The notes: generated by a model not told the origin, from the sequence alone. A stretch of DNA of 64,000 nt from Halioxenophilus sp033283405 (GCF_033283405.1 NZ_JAWMQR010000005.1:186001-250000), one strand, 5' to 3'. Numbered from the stretch's first letter, positions 43,750 through 53,113 are shown. Numbers and translations are program-made.

Positions 43750-44544
43750 ATGTCGCAACCAAAAAGCTGGGAAACCTGGCATCTGCCCACCTTGGATGAT
43801 GGCAGTAAATTTGTACCCAGTGCCGAGAAAGAAGCCAAAGAGCGCAATAACCAGCCTTCTGAAAACAGCGAGCCGGACGCCGCTGCTGAGGAAACGGCTG
43901 AAGAAGCGATCGAATCAGTAGAGCTCGTCTCCGAAGCGGAGTTACATCTGCCGAGTGCCGAAGAGCTGGAACAGATCCGTAAATCGGTAGAACTGGAAGC
44001 CTATAGCGAGGGTTTTGAAAAAGGTGAAGCCCACGGTCGTGATAGCGGCCACAAGAGTGCTTACGAAGAGACCAAGACCGAGGTGGAGCAGCAGATTGAG
44101 CAGCTGCAAGCCATCGTTAACGCGCTGCAAGAGCCATTGGCCGAGCAGGATCAGGCCATCGAAAAAATATTGCTCGACAGCGTGGTGGCTATTAGCCAGG
44201 CGGTTATTGGCCGCGAATTGAGCAGTAATCCTGAACAAATTCTCGAGGTGGTTAAGCAAGCGGTCGCCGCACTTCCCTATGGTGAAAACGCCACCAAAAT
44301 CTACGTCCACTCCAGCGATCTCGCTTTTTTGCAGAGCTATGCCGCCGAGGCCAGCCATTGGCAGCTTGTGAGTGACGACCAAATTCAGCCCGGTGGCTGC
44401 CGGGTCACTACCGCCGACAGCCGGGTAGACGCCACAGTGGAGGCGCGTTTGCAATCGGCACTGGATCAATTTTTGGGCAAACAGTTAGCCGGTGCAGGTG
44501 CTACCGCAGAGGCTGATGCACGCGAAAACAGGGATGGAAATTGA
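43750..44544 (+). CDS. fliH: Flagellar export ATPase regulator FliH
   Basis: FliH holds the FliI ATPase at the export gate. The 264-aa protein has an acidic, Ala/Glu-rich N-terminus (about 20-80), a Gly-containing helix YSEGFEKGEAHGRDSGHKS and a C-terminal V-ATPase E-subunit-like domain (LLDSVVAISQAVIGRELSS; RVTTADSRVDATVEARLQS). The conserved N-terminal Trp residues (SWETWHLP) that contact FlhA and FliN are present. It shares one base with the fliI start. Confidence 0.94.
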   Translation: MSQPKSWETWHLPTLDDGSKFVPSAEKEAKERNNQPSENSEPDAAAEETAEEAIESVELVSEAELHLPSAEELEQIRKSVELEAYSEGFEKGEAHGRDSGHKSAYEETKTEVEQQIEQLQAIVNALQEPLAEQDQAIEKILLDSVVAISQAVIGRELSSNPEQILEVVKQAVAALPYGENATKIYVHSSDLAFLQSYAAEASHWQLVSDDQIQPGGCRVTTADSRVDATVEARLQSALDQFLGKQLAGAGATAEADARENRDGN

Positions 44545-45950
44545 TGTCTGGCTTTTCCCGTGTCACGCCACTGGAGCGGCTGCGACAGTATCGCCCCGCG
44601 CAGCCACCGGAAGTACAACCCATCGCCGAAGGGCGCCTGGTACGAGTTGTGGGGATGACTATCGAAGCGGTTGGCCTGAAGGCCTCGCTTGGCCAGCAGT
44701 GCGAAATTTTACTGGATGACGGCAAACGCTTAGAGGCGGAAGTGGTTGGCTTTTCCGACCAGAAAGTGTTCCTCATGCCGATTCAAAATATCGAGGGTCT
44801 AAAACCTGGGGCGCGCGTGTTGCCGCTCAGCCACCGTATGGGGCTGCGCGCTGGCGAAGAGCTGCTCGGCCGGGTGATTAATGGCCTGGGGCAGCCGCTG
44901 GACGAGCAACCCATGTGGGCCGGCGAAGAGTATGTGCAATTTGCCGCCAAATTGATCAACCCACTTAAGCGTCATCCAATTGAGTTGCCGCTGGATGTGG
45001 GGGTGCGGGCGATCAACGCTCTGCTCACCATTGGCCGGGGCCAACGGGTTGGACTTTTTGCCGGCAGTGGTGTCGGCAAGAGTGTGCTGCTCGGCATGAT
45101 GACCCGCTTCACCGAGGCCGAAGTGGTGGTGGTGGGGTTGATTGGTGAACGTGGCCGGGAGGTCAAAGAGTTTATCGACCACAGCCTGGGTGCCGAAGGC
45201 TTGGCCCGTTCGGTGGTGGTCGCCTCGCCCGCCGATGATCCACCGCTGATGCGTCTGCGGGCGTCGCAACTGGCCACCCGCATCGCCGAATATTTTCGCG
45301 ATAAAGGCAAAAATGTTCTGCTGTTGATGGATTCACTCACCCGCTATGCCCAGGCGCAGCGGGAAATTGGTTTGGCCACGGGTGAACCGCCGGCCACTAA
45401 AGGTTATCCGCCCTCGGTTTTCTCTAAGTTGCCGCAGTTAGTGGAGCGGGCAGGTAACGGCGACAACGGTGGTGGCTCGATTACCGCCATCTACACAGTG
45501 TTGACCGAAGGTGACGACCTGCAGGATCCCATCGCCGATGCCGCGCGGGCGATTCTGGATGGCCACATTGTGCTGTCCCGGTCGCTGGCGGAGGAGGGGC
45601 AATACCCCGCGATTGATGTTGAAGCCTCCATCAGCCGGGTAATGCCGGCCATTGTGGCAAACAGCCAACTGGCCCAGGCGCAGAAGTTTAAACAGCTGTT
45701 GGCCCGCTACCGTCAAACCCGCGATCTGATCAACATTGGCGCCTACGCCGCCGGCTCCGATCCCCAAACCGACCAAGCCATTGCCATGCGTGAACCCATG
45801 CGCCGCTTTCTTGGCCAGGGTATGCAGGAAGCCGCAGACTATGACTCCTCTCTGGCGTTGCTGGATCAACTGTTTGGCAATAACGCCGCCGATAACGCCA
45901 ATAATGCCCCCCGGCAGCCAGCCTCCAGCCCATTGAAAGCGGGGCGTTAA
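44544..45950 (+). CDS. fliI: Flagellum-specific ATPase FliI
   Basis: This is a 468-aa F1-beta-like ATPase driving type III export. The start is ATG 44544, overlapping the fliH stop (TGATG). It has the Walker A motif FAGSGVGKSVLLGMM (about 172-186), Walker B NVLLLMDSLTRYAQAQREI and the family signature GYPPSVFSKLPQLVERAG. The C-terminal helical domain ends in a Pro/Asn-rich tail. Length and order in the fliEFGHIJ operon are standard. Confidence 0.96.
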   Translation: MSGFSRVTPLERLRQYRPAQPPEVQPIAEGRLVRVVGMTIEAVGLKASLGQQCEILLDDGKRLEAEVVGFSDQKVFLMPIQNIEGLKPGARVLPLSHRMGLRAGEELLGRVINGLGQPLDEQPMWAGEEYVQFAAKLINPLKRHPIELPLDVGVRAINALLTIGRGQRVGLFAGSGVGKSVLLGMMTRFTEAEVVVVGLIGERGREVKEFIDHSLGAEGLARSVVVASPADDPPLMRLRASQLATRIAEYFRDKGKNVLLLMDSLTRYAQAQREIGLATGEPPATKGYPPSVFSKLPQLVERAGNGDNGGGSITAIYTVLTEGDDLQDPIADAARAILDGHIVLSRSLAEEGQYPAIDVEASISRVMPAIVANSQLAQAQKFKQLLARYRQTRDLINIGAYAAGSDPQTDQAIAMREPMRRFLGQGMQEAADYDSSLALLDQLFGNNAADNANNAPRQPASSPLKAGR

Positions 45951-46102
45951 CCAACCCGGCGCATTGGCGTTTACGGTCTACACTTACAAGAGCAACTCCA
46001 ATACTTGGTATTTAGTGTTCGCACGGGGCAGTAGAGTCACTGCCGGTGTGCAGTGAACAAGGAACAACATTCAGGCGAATCAAGGCCTTGGGCGAAGGTG
46101 AT

Positions 46103-46549
46103 ATGAGGCACGATCGAACTCAAAGTTTGCGGTTGGTATTAACCCTGGCAGAGCGGGCAGAGACTGAAGCGGCCAAACAACTGCAGCAACAACGCCAACA
46201 GTTACAGGCGCAAAGCAGCCAGTTGCAGCAGTTATCGGATTACAACCAGGAGTACACCTCGCAAATTGGCCAGCTTGGCGCTGTCAATGTTCAGCAGATG
46301 GTCGGCCAGCGCAACTTCCTATCGCAACTGCATCAGCTGCTGCACAGCCAGACGCAAACCGTTGATCTCCTCCAGCAGCAGACCGACCGCGCACAAACCC
46401 TCTGGTATCAGCGCTACCAGCGCCGCAAAAAGCTGGCTGAGCTTATCGAACAGGTGGAGCGCGAGCAGGATCAGCAACGCAATCAACAGCTGCAAAAAGA
46501 GTTGGATGAGATGTCACGCCACCTCTACAGCGAAGGGTTGGTGCACTAG
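46103..46549 (+). CDS. fliJ: Flagellar export chaperone FliJ
   Basis: FliJ is a coiled-coil stalk protein of the export ATPase. ATG 46103 with GAAGGTG upstream gives 148 aa, the family norm; the open frame reaches back to 46046. The protein is almost entirely helical and Gln-rich (LQQQRQQLQAQSSQLQQL; YQRRKKLAELIEQVEREQD). Its TAG stop lies inside the CTAG target site of the mobile element that begins here. The gene looks intact because the target duplication preserves the stop. Confidence 0.88.
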   Translation: MRHDRTQSLRLVLTLAERAETEAAKQLQQQRQQLQAQSSQLQQLSDYNQEYTSQIGQLGAVNVQQMVGQRNFLSQLHQLLHSQTQTVDLLQQQTDRAQTLWYQRYQRRKKLAELIEQVEREQDQQRNQQLQKELDEMSRHLYSEGLVH

Positions 46550-46815
46550 GGCCTGTTAACACTAATTTAGCACCTCTGTTGATCTTGAAATGAGCTCGAT
46601 CTAGGCGCGAGCCGCGTAGTTTGGTGGGCCCAAATCAGCGGTGAGCAACAACGAGCGAGCTCATTTCAGGCTCAACCCTTCGGGCTGGGGCCAGTTTTTT
46701 GCCCAGCGTTGTTGCCAGCCGCTTATGTAGGCTTACTACATGGCACGTCTGGCGCCTAGCTGGACAAAAAACTGACCTTCAGCAGTGGTGCTAAATTAGT
46801 GTTAACAGGCCCTAG
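46546..46815. mobile_element. MITE-like palindromic element at the fliJ stop codon
   Basis: A 27-bp perfect terminal inverted repeat (46548-46574 and 46787-46813) is flanked by CTAG on both sides (46546-46549 and 46812-46815), which looks like a 4-bp target duplication. Inside are two more inverted pairs: TGAAATGAGCTCG (46586-46598) with its complement at 46656-46668, and CAGTTTTTTGCCCAGC (46692-46707) with a one-mismatch complement at 46759-46774. No transposase fits in 270 bp, so it is non-autonomous. A CTAG-type target suggests an IS5-family transposase as mover; this is inference. Confidence 0.85.
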
Positions 46816-46874
46816 CAACCGTCCAGTGGTAGCCTTCCACCTGAACGTGTTCAAACAGGTTCGGAGGGTAGGTT

Positions 46875-47768
46875 ATGCATCTCTTTGTTACCGGTGGGTC
46901 GGGGCTGATTGGTAGCCACCTGATTGCGTCACGGCCCCAGGACCAAATCACCGTTCTCACCCGTCAACGTGAGCTAAAGCTCAACCATCCCAATTACCAG
47001 TTGCTCCACAATCTCGATCATATCCCCAATCTCGATTTTGCCGATGCCGTGGTTAATCTGGCCGGCGAGCCGCTGGTGGGCCGTCGCTGGACGGCGGCCA
47101 CCCGCACCGCTCTCTGGGATAGCCGGGTGGGGACCACGGCGCGCCTGGTTGAGTTGATGCGTGCCGGTGGCTCACCACCGGCCAGCTTTTTGAGTGGCTC
47201 GGCCATTGGTATCTACGGGGATACCGGTAACAGCCAGGTGAGCGAAGAGCAGTTGTTGGAGGAGGACCCAACCGACTTTGCTCAGCAGCTCTGCTTTGCC
47301 TGGGAGCAGACAGCCCTGCAGAGCGCTGAACTTACGCGTGTGGTGTTGCTGCGTACCAGTGTGGTACTGGCCCAGTCGGGTGGTGCCTTGGCCAAAATGT
47401 TACCGATGTTTCGCTTGGGCTTGGGCGGGCGATTGGGTAGTGGCCGCCAACATTTCTCGTGGATTCATATTCAGGATCTGGTGGCCATACTCAATTGGTT
47501 ACTCGATAGCAGTCACTGCCGGGGCCCGGTGAATCTGGTAGCTCCCAACCCGGTAACCAACAATCAGTTCACTGCTGCGTTGGCTCGGGCTTGTCACCGG
47601 CCAGCTTTGTTGCCGGTACCTGCCTGGTTGCTGCGCTTGGTTCTTGGCCAGGCGAGCCAGTTGCTACTCGATAGCCAGGCTGTGCTACCCAGGGTGCTGT
47701 TGCAATACCATTTCCACTTCTCTTTCCCCGAGCTGGATGCCGCTTTGGCGGATTTGCTCAACGATTAA
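46875..47768 (+). CDS. TIGR01777-family SDR epimerase (YfcH-like)
   Basis: This is a 297-aa NAD(P)-binding protein of the extended short-chain dehydrogenase group. The Rossmann motif is LFVTGGSGLIGSHLI. The family-specific NLAGEPLVGRRWTAATR, SGSAIGIYGDTG and SWIHIQDLVAILNWLL follow. The C-terminal DUF1731-like end reads LLQYHFHFSFPELDAALADLL. GGAGGG lies upstream of ATG 46875. It has no known flagellar role and sits between the mobile element and the hsb module, probably as a passenger gene. Confidence 0.85.
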   Translation: MHLFVTGGSGLIGSHLIASRPQDQITVLTRQRELKLNHPNYQLLHNLDHIPNLDFADAVVNLAGEPLVGRRWTAATRTALWDSRVGTTARLVELMRAGGSPPASFLSGSAIGIYGDTGNSQVSEEQLLEEDPTDFAQQLCFAWEQTALQSAELTRVVLLRTSVVLAQSGGALAKMLPMFRLGLGGRLGSGRQHFSWIHIQDLVAILNWLLDSSHCRGPVNLVAPNPVTNNQFTAALARACHRPALLPVPAWLLRLVLGQASQLLLDSQAVLPRVLLQYHFHFSFPELDAALADLLND

Positions 47769-48309
47769 TCACCCTAATGATTAAAAGAAAATAATATTAA
47801 TAATTGCATAACCAATAACTATTAGAAATTTACGAGCCATTGGCGGTAATATAATATTCACATTCGTTTACAAATCCGTAGTGACAAAGAGCAATGGACG
47901 CGAGCGCCGGTTTGCCCTACGTCTCAAGGAGTAAGAAGTAGGCCCAGGCAGGTGGAGCGCTGGTGAAATGTTAACCAGTGGGCATTTTTGTTGCTGAGCA
48001 CAAATCTTTACCCACCAGGCGTGGCCAAAAATTGTGCCTAGTGTCACTATTGGCGCCTTCGGTCAGTTTCTAAGAGGTGCGCCATTGGCGCTTCGGATCT
48101 GACTAGCGGGCCAACCCTGGCCTGTAGAGACTTCTTCATACGCTGTGAGCTGTTGAGCCTCGCTCCCCAGTGGCCGGTTATCCGATATATCGGGTCGCTG
48201 TCGCCAATGGGGGGAGGTGAGCTTCGCTTTTCACATGAGATAGGTAATATCCCTATCAACCTAATACGGATGTACGGTTAAGTAAGCGGGTGAGCAAGGA
48301 GAGAACACA
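47769..48309 (+). other. Intergenic region before the hsbA-like gene
   Basis: A 541-bp stretch with an A/T-rich start (47780-47880). It contains a perfect 12-bp palindrome CCGATATATCGG (48182-48193). No consensus sigma-54 or sigma-28 promoter, terminator or ORF was found by eye. Confidence 0.5.
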
Positions 48310-48615
48310 ATGGCAATTTCCGCTAAATTGGATAATTCCCACAATAATTTAACCATTAACATCATTGGCCGTTTCGACTTCAGCTCCCATCTCGATTTTC
48401 GAAAATCCTACGAGCATTTAAACGCTAGCCCGGAATCCATTGAGGTTAATATGCGCCAGGCCACCTTTGTCGACAGCTCGGCACTGGGTATGTTGCTGCT
48501 ATTGCGCGACTTCGCCGGGGAGCAACAGGCCAGCGTAAAAATTTCTCACTGCAATAATGAAGTCAGGCAAATCCTGGAGATGGCCAACTTCAGTAATCTC
48601 TTCACTATTTGTTAA
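48310..48615 (+). CDS. hsbA: STAS-domain anti-sigma factor antagonist (HsbA-like)
   Basis: This is a 101-aa single-domain STAS protein. The phospho-acceptor region is VDSSALGMLLLL (Ser56/Ser57), followed by VRQILEMANFSNLFTI. CAAGGAG lies upstream of the ATG. In P. aeruginosa the HsbA antagonist switches partners between the anti-sigma-28 factor FlgM and a cyclic-di-GMP enzyme, and its phosphorylation is set by HsbR. The order here (STAS, HsbR-like, Hpt), inside a flagellar cluster, supports the same module. flgM itself is not in the window. Confidence 0.8.
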   Translation: MAISAKLDNSHNNLTINIIGRFDFSSHLDFRKSYEHLNASPESIEVNMRQATFVDSSALGMLLLLRDFAGEQQASVKISHCNNEVRQILEMANFSNLFTIC

Positions 48616-48921
48616 TCCTACCTTTTTTTATCACCCCAATCGCCTTGTATAGCCTGCTTGTCCAGGACTATGCCGAGGGAGCGGAATTGCTTTTCGGCGC
48701 GAATTATCGTTTATTGCCATAACCCCCTGGCGGAAATGGGAGTTCCCGTTTCGTCGGCGTGGTTATTAACACAGCTTGACTGCGGCGCTGGCGCGGCTAT
48801 GGGTGGCTCTGTTGTCACCAACTGCCAGCTATTTTTAGTGCATTGCGGGCGAAATAGCGTACACAACTCCCAGTGCTGGAGGGCAAGCGCTACCCGGCTA
48901 AAGCACACGTTACCTAACAGG
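48616..48921 (+). other. Spacer between hsbA-like and hsbR-like genes
   Basis: A 306-bp stretch. The hsbR-like frame is open from 48658, but this part encodes no recognisable domain and is Cys-rich, unlike the rest of the protein, so I treat it as untranslated leader. No promoter motif was recognised. Confidence 0.45.
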
Positions 48922-50631
48922 ATGACCATCGGGCGTGGCATGTTAAAGGTGTTGGTTGCAGACGACAGCGAAACCGATCGCTGGCTGATACAGAGGATGT
49001 TGCGCGAGCTCGACTGCGAATACTACGCGGTGGCCAGTGGTGAGGCGCTATTGGAGCTCTACAGCGAAGTTAAGCCGGATATAGTCCTGCTCGACGTGCT
49101 GATGCCGCACATGGATGGCCTGGAGACGGCCCGGCGGGTTAAGGCGTTGGCGGGCGACTATTTCGTGCCGGTGATCTTTCTCACCAGCCTGCAGGAGTCC
49201 GAGTTTATTGAGCAGTGCCTGGATGCCGGCGGTGATGATTTTATCTCCAAGCCGGTCAATTTAAAGATTCTGCGGGCCAAGCTGGCCGCCTTTGGCCGCG
49301 TCCAGGCGATGCAAAATAGCTTAGTCGCCCACCGCAACCAGCTGCGCAGCCACCACGACCAGCTGCTCACCGAGCAGTCTGTTGCCAAGTATGTTTACGA
49401 TGCCATTACCGGCAAGGGCAGCCTGGACTGCGGCACTATCCGTTATCACATGTCCTCCTACGCATTGTTCAACGGCGATGTGCTGCTGGCCAGTATTCGG
49501 CCCAACGGCAATCTCATGGTGTTGCTCGGGGATTTTACCGGTCACGGTTTGCCGGCGGCGCTGGGCGCCATGCCTCTGGCCTCATCGTTTTACAGCATGA
49601 TTGCCACTGGCTTCTCCCAAACCGACATCATCACCGAGCTCAACACCAAGATGCACGCCATGCTGCCGCGCGGTTTCTTCTGCTGTGCGGTGTGTCTGGA
49701 GTTGGATTTTAGCCGCCGTCAGCTAAGTGTTTGGAATGGCGGCCTGCCGACGGGCTATTTTATCTCCGACCATGGCCAGCAGTTAACCGAGCTGCCCTCC
49801 ACGGCACTGCCGCTCGGGGTTGAGGTGGATGATAAGTTCTCCAGCCAGTGCCAGCTCTATGAGTTCAATGAAGATGATCGCCTGGTGCTTTGGACGGACG
49901 GTATCTACGATATGCGCAATGCACAGGGGCAGCGCTTTAGTCAGGAGCGGGTGTTAAAACTGATCGATGAAAATCGAGCGAATGGCTTGGATAACCTCTA
50001 CGACCGCTTGTTGAATGCGGTAGAGCACCACTTGGGCAATGATCGCGCCTCCGATGATCTGTCGCTGGTGGAGGTGTTGACCCAGCCACCGACTGCAGAG
50101 TTGGGTAGCAGCCTGCAGGGCGGTAGTGCCAAGGGCCCGCTGGACTGGAAGCTGGAATTTGAGATCAACGCACCCACCTTCCAGTCGCTCGACCCGATAC
50201 CGGTGCTGATGACCCTGCTATCCCAGGTGCCGGGGCTGGGCAGTAAGGCTACCTCGCTGTTTACGGTGTTGTCGGAGCTTTACAGCAATGCCCTGGACCA
50301 TGGCTTACTGGGGTTGTCATCACTCGATAAAGACAGCGGCCAGGGGTTTGATGTTTACTACGCTGAGCGCAATCGCCGGTTGCAGGCGCTCGATGCCGGC
50401 TACATCCGTTTTCAGCTGCATCTCACCACACACAACCACTCCGGACGTTTGGAGCTGGTGGTTGAGGACAGTGGTCCCGGCTTTGAATTTGGTTCTCCCC
50501 GCCCAGAGGTGGAGCAGCTGCTCTATGGCAGAGGAATCGATATGGTGAGGCAGTTTTGCCAGTCATTAACCTATGAGGGACGTGGGAATATTGCCCGGGC
50601 TATTTATGTTTGGCCCCTGGATTCCTACTAA
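48922..50631 (+). CDS. hsbR: HsbR-like response regulator with PP2C phosphatase and HATPase domains
   Basis: This is about 569 aa from ATG 48922; ATG 48940 is equally possible and both have weak ribosome binding sites. Residues about 7-125 form a receiver domain with phospho-acceptor Asp58 (IVLLDVLMPHMDG). Residues about 170-390 form a SpoIIE/PP2C phosphatase (LMVLLGDFTGHGLPAALGAM; DRLVLWTDGIYDM). Residues about 430-569 form an anti-sigma-type HATPase (LFTVLSELYSNALDHGLLGL; LVVEDSGPGFEFG). This architecture matches P. aeruginosa HsbR, which kinases and dephosphorylates HsbA. The Hpt gene follows 145 bp downstream. Confidence 0.83.
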   Translation: MTIGRGMLKVLVADDSETDRWLIQRMLRELDCEYYAVASGEALLELYSEVKPDIVLLDVLMPHMDGLETARRVKALAGDYFVPVIFLTSLQESEFIEQCLDAGGDDFISKPVNLKILRAKLAAFGRVQAMQNSLVAHRNQLRSHHDQLLTEQSVAKYVYDAITGKGSLDCGTIRYHMSSYALFNGDVLLASIRPNGNLMVLLGDFTGHGLPAALGAMPLASSFYSMIATGFSQTDIITELNTKMHAMLPRGFFCCAVCLELDFSRRQLSVWNGGLPTGYFISDHGQQLTELPSTALPLGVEVDDKFSSQCQLYEFNEDDRLVLWTDGIYDMRNAQGQRFSQERVLKLIDENRANGLDNLYDRLLNAVEHHLGNDRASDDLSLVEVLTQPPTAELGSSLQGGSAKGPLDWKLEFEINAPTFQSLDPIPVLMTLLSQVPGLGSKATSLFTVLSELYSNALDHGLLGLSSLDKDSGQGFDVYYAERNRRLQALDAGYIRFQLHLTTHNHSGRLELVVEDSGPGFEFGSPRPEVEQLLYGRGIDMVRQFCQSLTYEGRGNIARAIYVWPLDSY

Positions 50632-50776
50632 ACTTAAAATATTCCGGTTATGGGGCTTTGGCTTGCCGTAACCAGAAGCAACTGTTGGCAACAACAGTCG
50701 TCTGTCAGTTAGCGATGGTCGTTTACATTCAATACCTGGGCGAATCGCTGCCAGGTGGTACAGGAATCGGTAAATA

Positions 50777-51133
50777 ATGACTTTCCAATATATTGACGAG
50801 GCCGCACTCGACGGCCTGCGAGCTATCATGGGCAGTGAACTGGCCGAACTCTATGCAGTTTATAAGCGCGATTCACATACCCGTCTGCTGGAGCTGGAAG
50901 CACTGGTGGCAGGGGCTCCCGACGCTGCTGCGCTTAGGCTGGCGGCGCATAGCCTGAAAGGGAGCAGTGGCAACGTGGGAGCCAGCGCACTGGCTGAGTT
51001 GTGTTGGCAGTTGGAGAGCATGGCCATGGCCAATAATCTCGAACAGGCGCCGCAGCTGGTGGCCAAAATCAAACAGCTGCATGAATTGATGTTGCCTGAG
51101 CTCGAAATTCTCAGTAGCGGTGCGTCTCAGTAA
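50777..51133 (+). CDS. hptB: Hpt-domain phosphotransfer protein (HptB-like)
   Basis: This is a 118-aa four-helix phosphotransfer protein. The phosphorylated His58 is in LAAHSLKGSSGNVGASALAE, the classic Hpt motif. It probably passes phosphoryl groups from hybrid kinases to the receiver of the HsbR-like protein next door, as HptB does in P. aeruginosa. No good Shine-Dalgarno motif stands out before ATG 50777. The gene is followed by fliK after about 300 bp. Confidence 0.82.
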   Translation: MTFQYIDEAALDGLRAIMGSELAELYAVYKRDSHTRLLELEALVAGAPDAAALRLAAHSLKGSSGNVGASALAELCWQLESMAMANNLEQAPQLVAKIKQLHELMLPELEILSSGASQ

Positions 51134-51430
51134 AACACTCTTTACTAACAAGAAGCGCTCACCGTTATCGACATACTCGAAAGACCTCTCTTGCAAAACC
51201 GCTAACAGCACTTCCTCGTCCCAGTCATTGGCATCGCCTTTGCTATTTTCCCAATTGTTGCCCCTGCCCGAAGTGACATCGCAACCCGGTTGTGAAGTGA
51301 TTGAGGCTAACCCCCCGTTAAATAGGGGAGTGGGGCGAGTATAAGTAAAATATGGTATTGCCTCGTCGGCCGGTGATTGCCGCCTGCGGGGAAAGTAACC
51401 GGCAAATTGTTGCCCTCGGGAAAGTGAGTT

Positions 51431-52738
51431 ATGACCTCCACCAACTTGTTGTTGCCAACAAACAGTTCTACCAATATTCCAGCCAGTAGCAGCTCGTCGC
51501 CGCTAACGGTGAAAGGGGCAAAAATCGCCAGTGTGGGTGACGCGCCGTTAGCCAATGAGGCCGCTGCTGGCGAGCAATTTGCGCAATATTTCGAGCAGGC
51601 GGTGGGCCAGCCCGATTCTGCGCCTCCCCTAGGCCCGGCGACCTTGTCGGGATTGCAAATGCACAGCCAATTAAAGCTAATGGCCGATAGTGAGCCGGGC
51701 ACGGAAGATCAGGCTGAAATACTGCCGGAGGCGGCTCTGATTTCGGTGTTGTTTGCTGCCAGCGACGTGAAACCAGCGCCGACCGGCGGTGAGGTGGGTG
51801 TTGATCTGACCAATGTTGCCCCCTCCGCAGAGCTGCCCGAACAAGCGCTGTTGGTACCGCTGGCGACGGCTGATGTGGATGCTGCTGCGGCTCTGTCCAC
51901 CACCAGTACGACGAGCGCGGGGCAGGTTACCACGGATCCTGCAGCCATTGGCGTGCTGACCCCGCTCACTGACGAGCAATCGGTTACCAGACCGAGTGGC
52001 CTGCAACTTGGTTCACAGTGGCAGACCAGCGCGCAAGCCGTACCCGCCACCGCTGCGACAGCTCCTGCGGCCGTCGCACAGGAGCAACCGTCCTCACTGC
52101 AGCCAATGACGGCCGGAGTTTTAGGCGATAGCGCCGCCAAGTCTTTGCCCGGTGCCGAGAATCTGAATCTGCCGTCGTTCGATAAATTACTGGACGTGGC
52201 GGTTACTGCCAGCAACAACGCCGGTGCCGATACCAGCAGCCCGGTGCCGGATGGCCCTGTACCGGCCAACCCCTTATCGGCGCTGGAATCCAGGCTATCG
52301 GTAAGCACGCTCAACCAGTTGGCCACCACCCAAACCGTGGGCGCGGCCGGTTGGGGCGATGAGGTGGCCGAGAAGGTGTTGTGGATGGCGAGCCAGGGGC
52401 TAAGCGAGGCGGAGATTCATCTCGACCCGCCGGAACTGGGGCCACTGCGGGCCCACGTCACCATTCATAATGATCAGGCCCAGGTGGTGTTTAACAGCCA
52501 CTCAGCACAGGTGCGGGACGCCCTGGATCAGTCGGCCGCGCGCCTGCGGGAGATGTTTGCCGGTGAGGGGCTGAATCTGGTTGATGTCGGTGTTTCCGAT
52601 CACTCCTTTGCTGAAAATTCCGATCAGCCTCAGCATGAAGAGTCGGATGCGCCTGCAGCAGAAGTGGTTAGTCTGGAGGCCACTCCACTGCAAACCAGCA
52701 AAGCGATTAGCCAATATCTGGTTGATCAGTACGTTTGA
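51431..52738 (+). CDS. fliK: Flagellar hook-length control protein FliK
   Basis: This 435-aa secreted ruler protein measures hook length and switches export specificity through FlhB. The N-terminal 300 residues are low-complexity (Ala, Thr, Pro, Ser rich), as usual. The C-terminal Flg_hook domain is clear: GWGDEVAEKVLWMASQGLSE, then AEIHLDPPELGPLRAHVTI and VRDALDQSAARLREMFAGEG. The ATG at 51431 follows GTGAG. The preceding 297-bp gap holds no clear promoter. Confidence 0.93.
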   Translation: MTSTNLLLPTNSSTNIPASSSSSPLTVKGAKIASVGDAPLANEAAAGEQFAQYFEQAVGQPDSAPPLGPATLSGLQMHSQLKLMADSEPGTEDQAEILPEAALISVLFAASDVKPAPTGGEVGVDLTNVAPSAELPEQALLVPLATADVDAAAALSTTSTTSAGQVTTDPAAIGVLTPLTDEQSVTRPSGLQLGSQWQTSAQAVPATAATAPAAVAQEQPSSLQPMTAGVLGDSAAKSLPGAENLNLPSFDKLLDVAVTASNNAGADTSSPVPDGPVPANPLSALESRLSVSTLNQLATTQTVGAAGWGDEVAEKVLWMASQGLSEAEIHLDPPELGPLRAHVTIHNDQAQVVFNSHSAQVRDALDQSAARLREMFAGEGLNLVDVGVSDHSFAENSDQPQHEESDAPAAEVVSLEATPLQTSKAISQYLVDQYV

Positions 52739-53048
52739 CCTCTCCCGGGCCACCCCGGCAGGTCGGTCTGCCGTGGGTAGTCAAATTCTTGGCAATTGTT
52801 ATCCGCCGAGTGGCCGAACGCTTGGTAAAAATATCTAGCAAAAGTACGCCAGCCATTTCGGCCCTTGCTGCACCGCCATTTGTTCAGGGCGGCCCGACTT
52901 TATCGCCCACTAAGAGCGAGCAACGCGCAAACAGCTGTTTTTAAGTAGTTTGTGTAATTAACTTGCCCCACCGTCAACGACCATCTCTTATTTAACACCC
53001 CATCCGGCGCACCGCCCGGCTTACCGCTCAGTGGTCAAAAAAAACCAC

Positions 53049-53064
53049 TGGCATAGCTATTGCT
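53049..53064 (+). promoter_or_regulatory. Sigma-54 (-24/-12) promoter of the fliL operon
   Basis: TGGCAT-AGCTA-TTGCT with GG and GC 10 bp apart, 50 bp before ATG 53114. It is almost identical to the fleSR promoter. Confidence 0.88.
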
Positions 53065-53099
53065 CAACTGGTTACACAGGAAAAAATATTGCGTAAAAC

Positions 53100-53113
53100 G
53101 ACGAGTTTTTGAC
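53100..53113 (-). promoter_or_regulatory. Possible FleQ-type box at the fliL start
   Basis: On the minus strand this reads GTCAAAAACTCGTC, a weak match to GTCANTAAATTGAC, directly abutting the fliL ATG and 38 bp past the -12 GC. Its position replaces the expected ribosome binding site, so a bound protein could also affect translation. Confidence 0.45.

Larger units (their letters stand above)
52739..53113 (+). other. Intergenic region fliK to fliL
   Basis: A 375-bp stretch with the fliL sigma-54 promoter (53049-53064) and a FleQ-type box (53100-53113). A small GGCAG/CTGCC hairpin lies near 52767 without a T-run. No ORF is supported. Confidence 0.65.

Noticed and set aside
46546..46549. fliJ truncated by the mobile element
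   Set aside because: The protein has the normal FliJ length and the CTAG target copy keeps a native stop codon, so there is no evidence for truncation.
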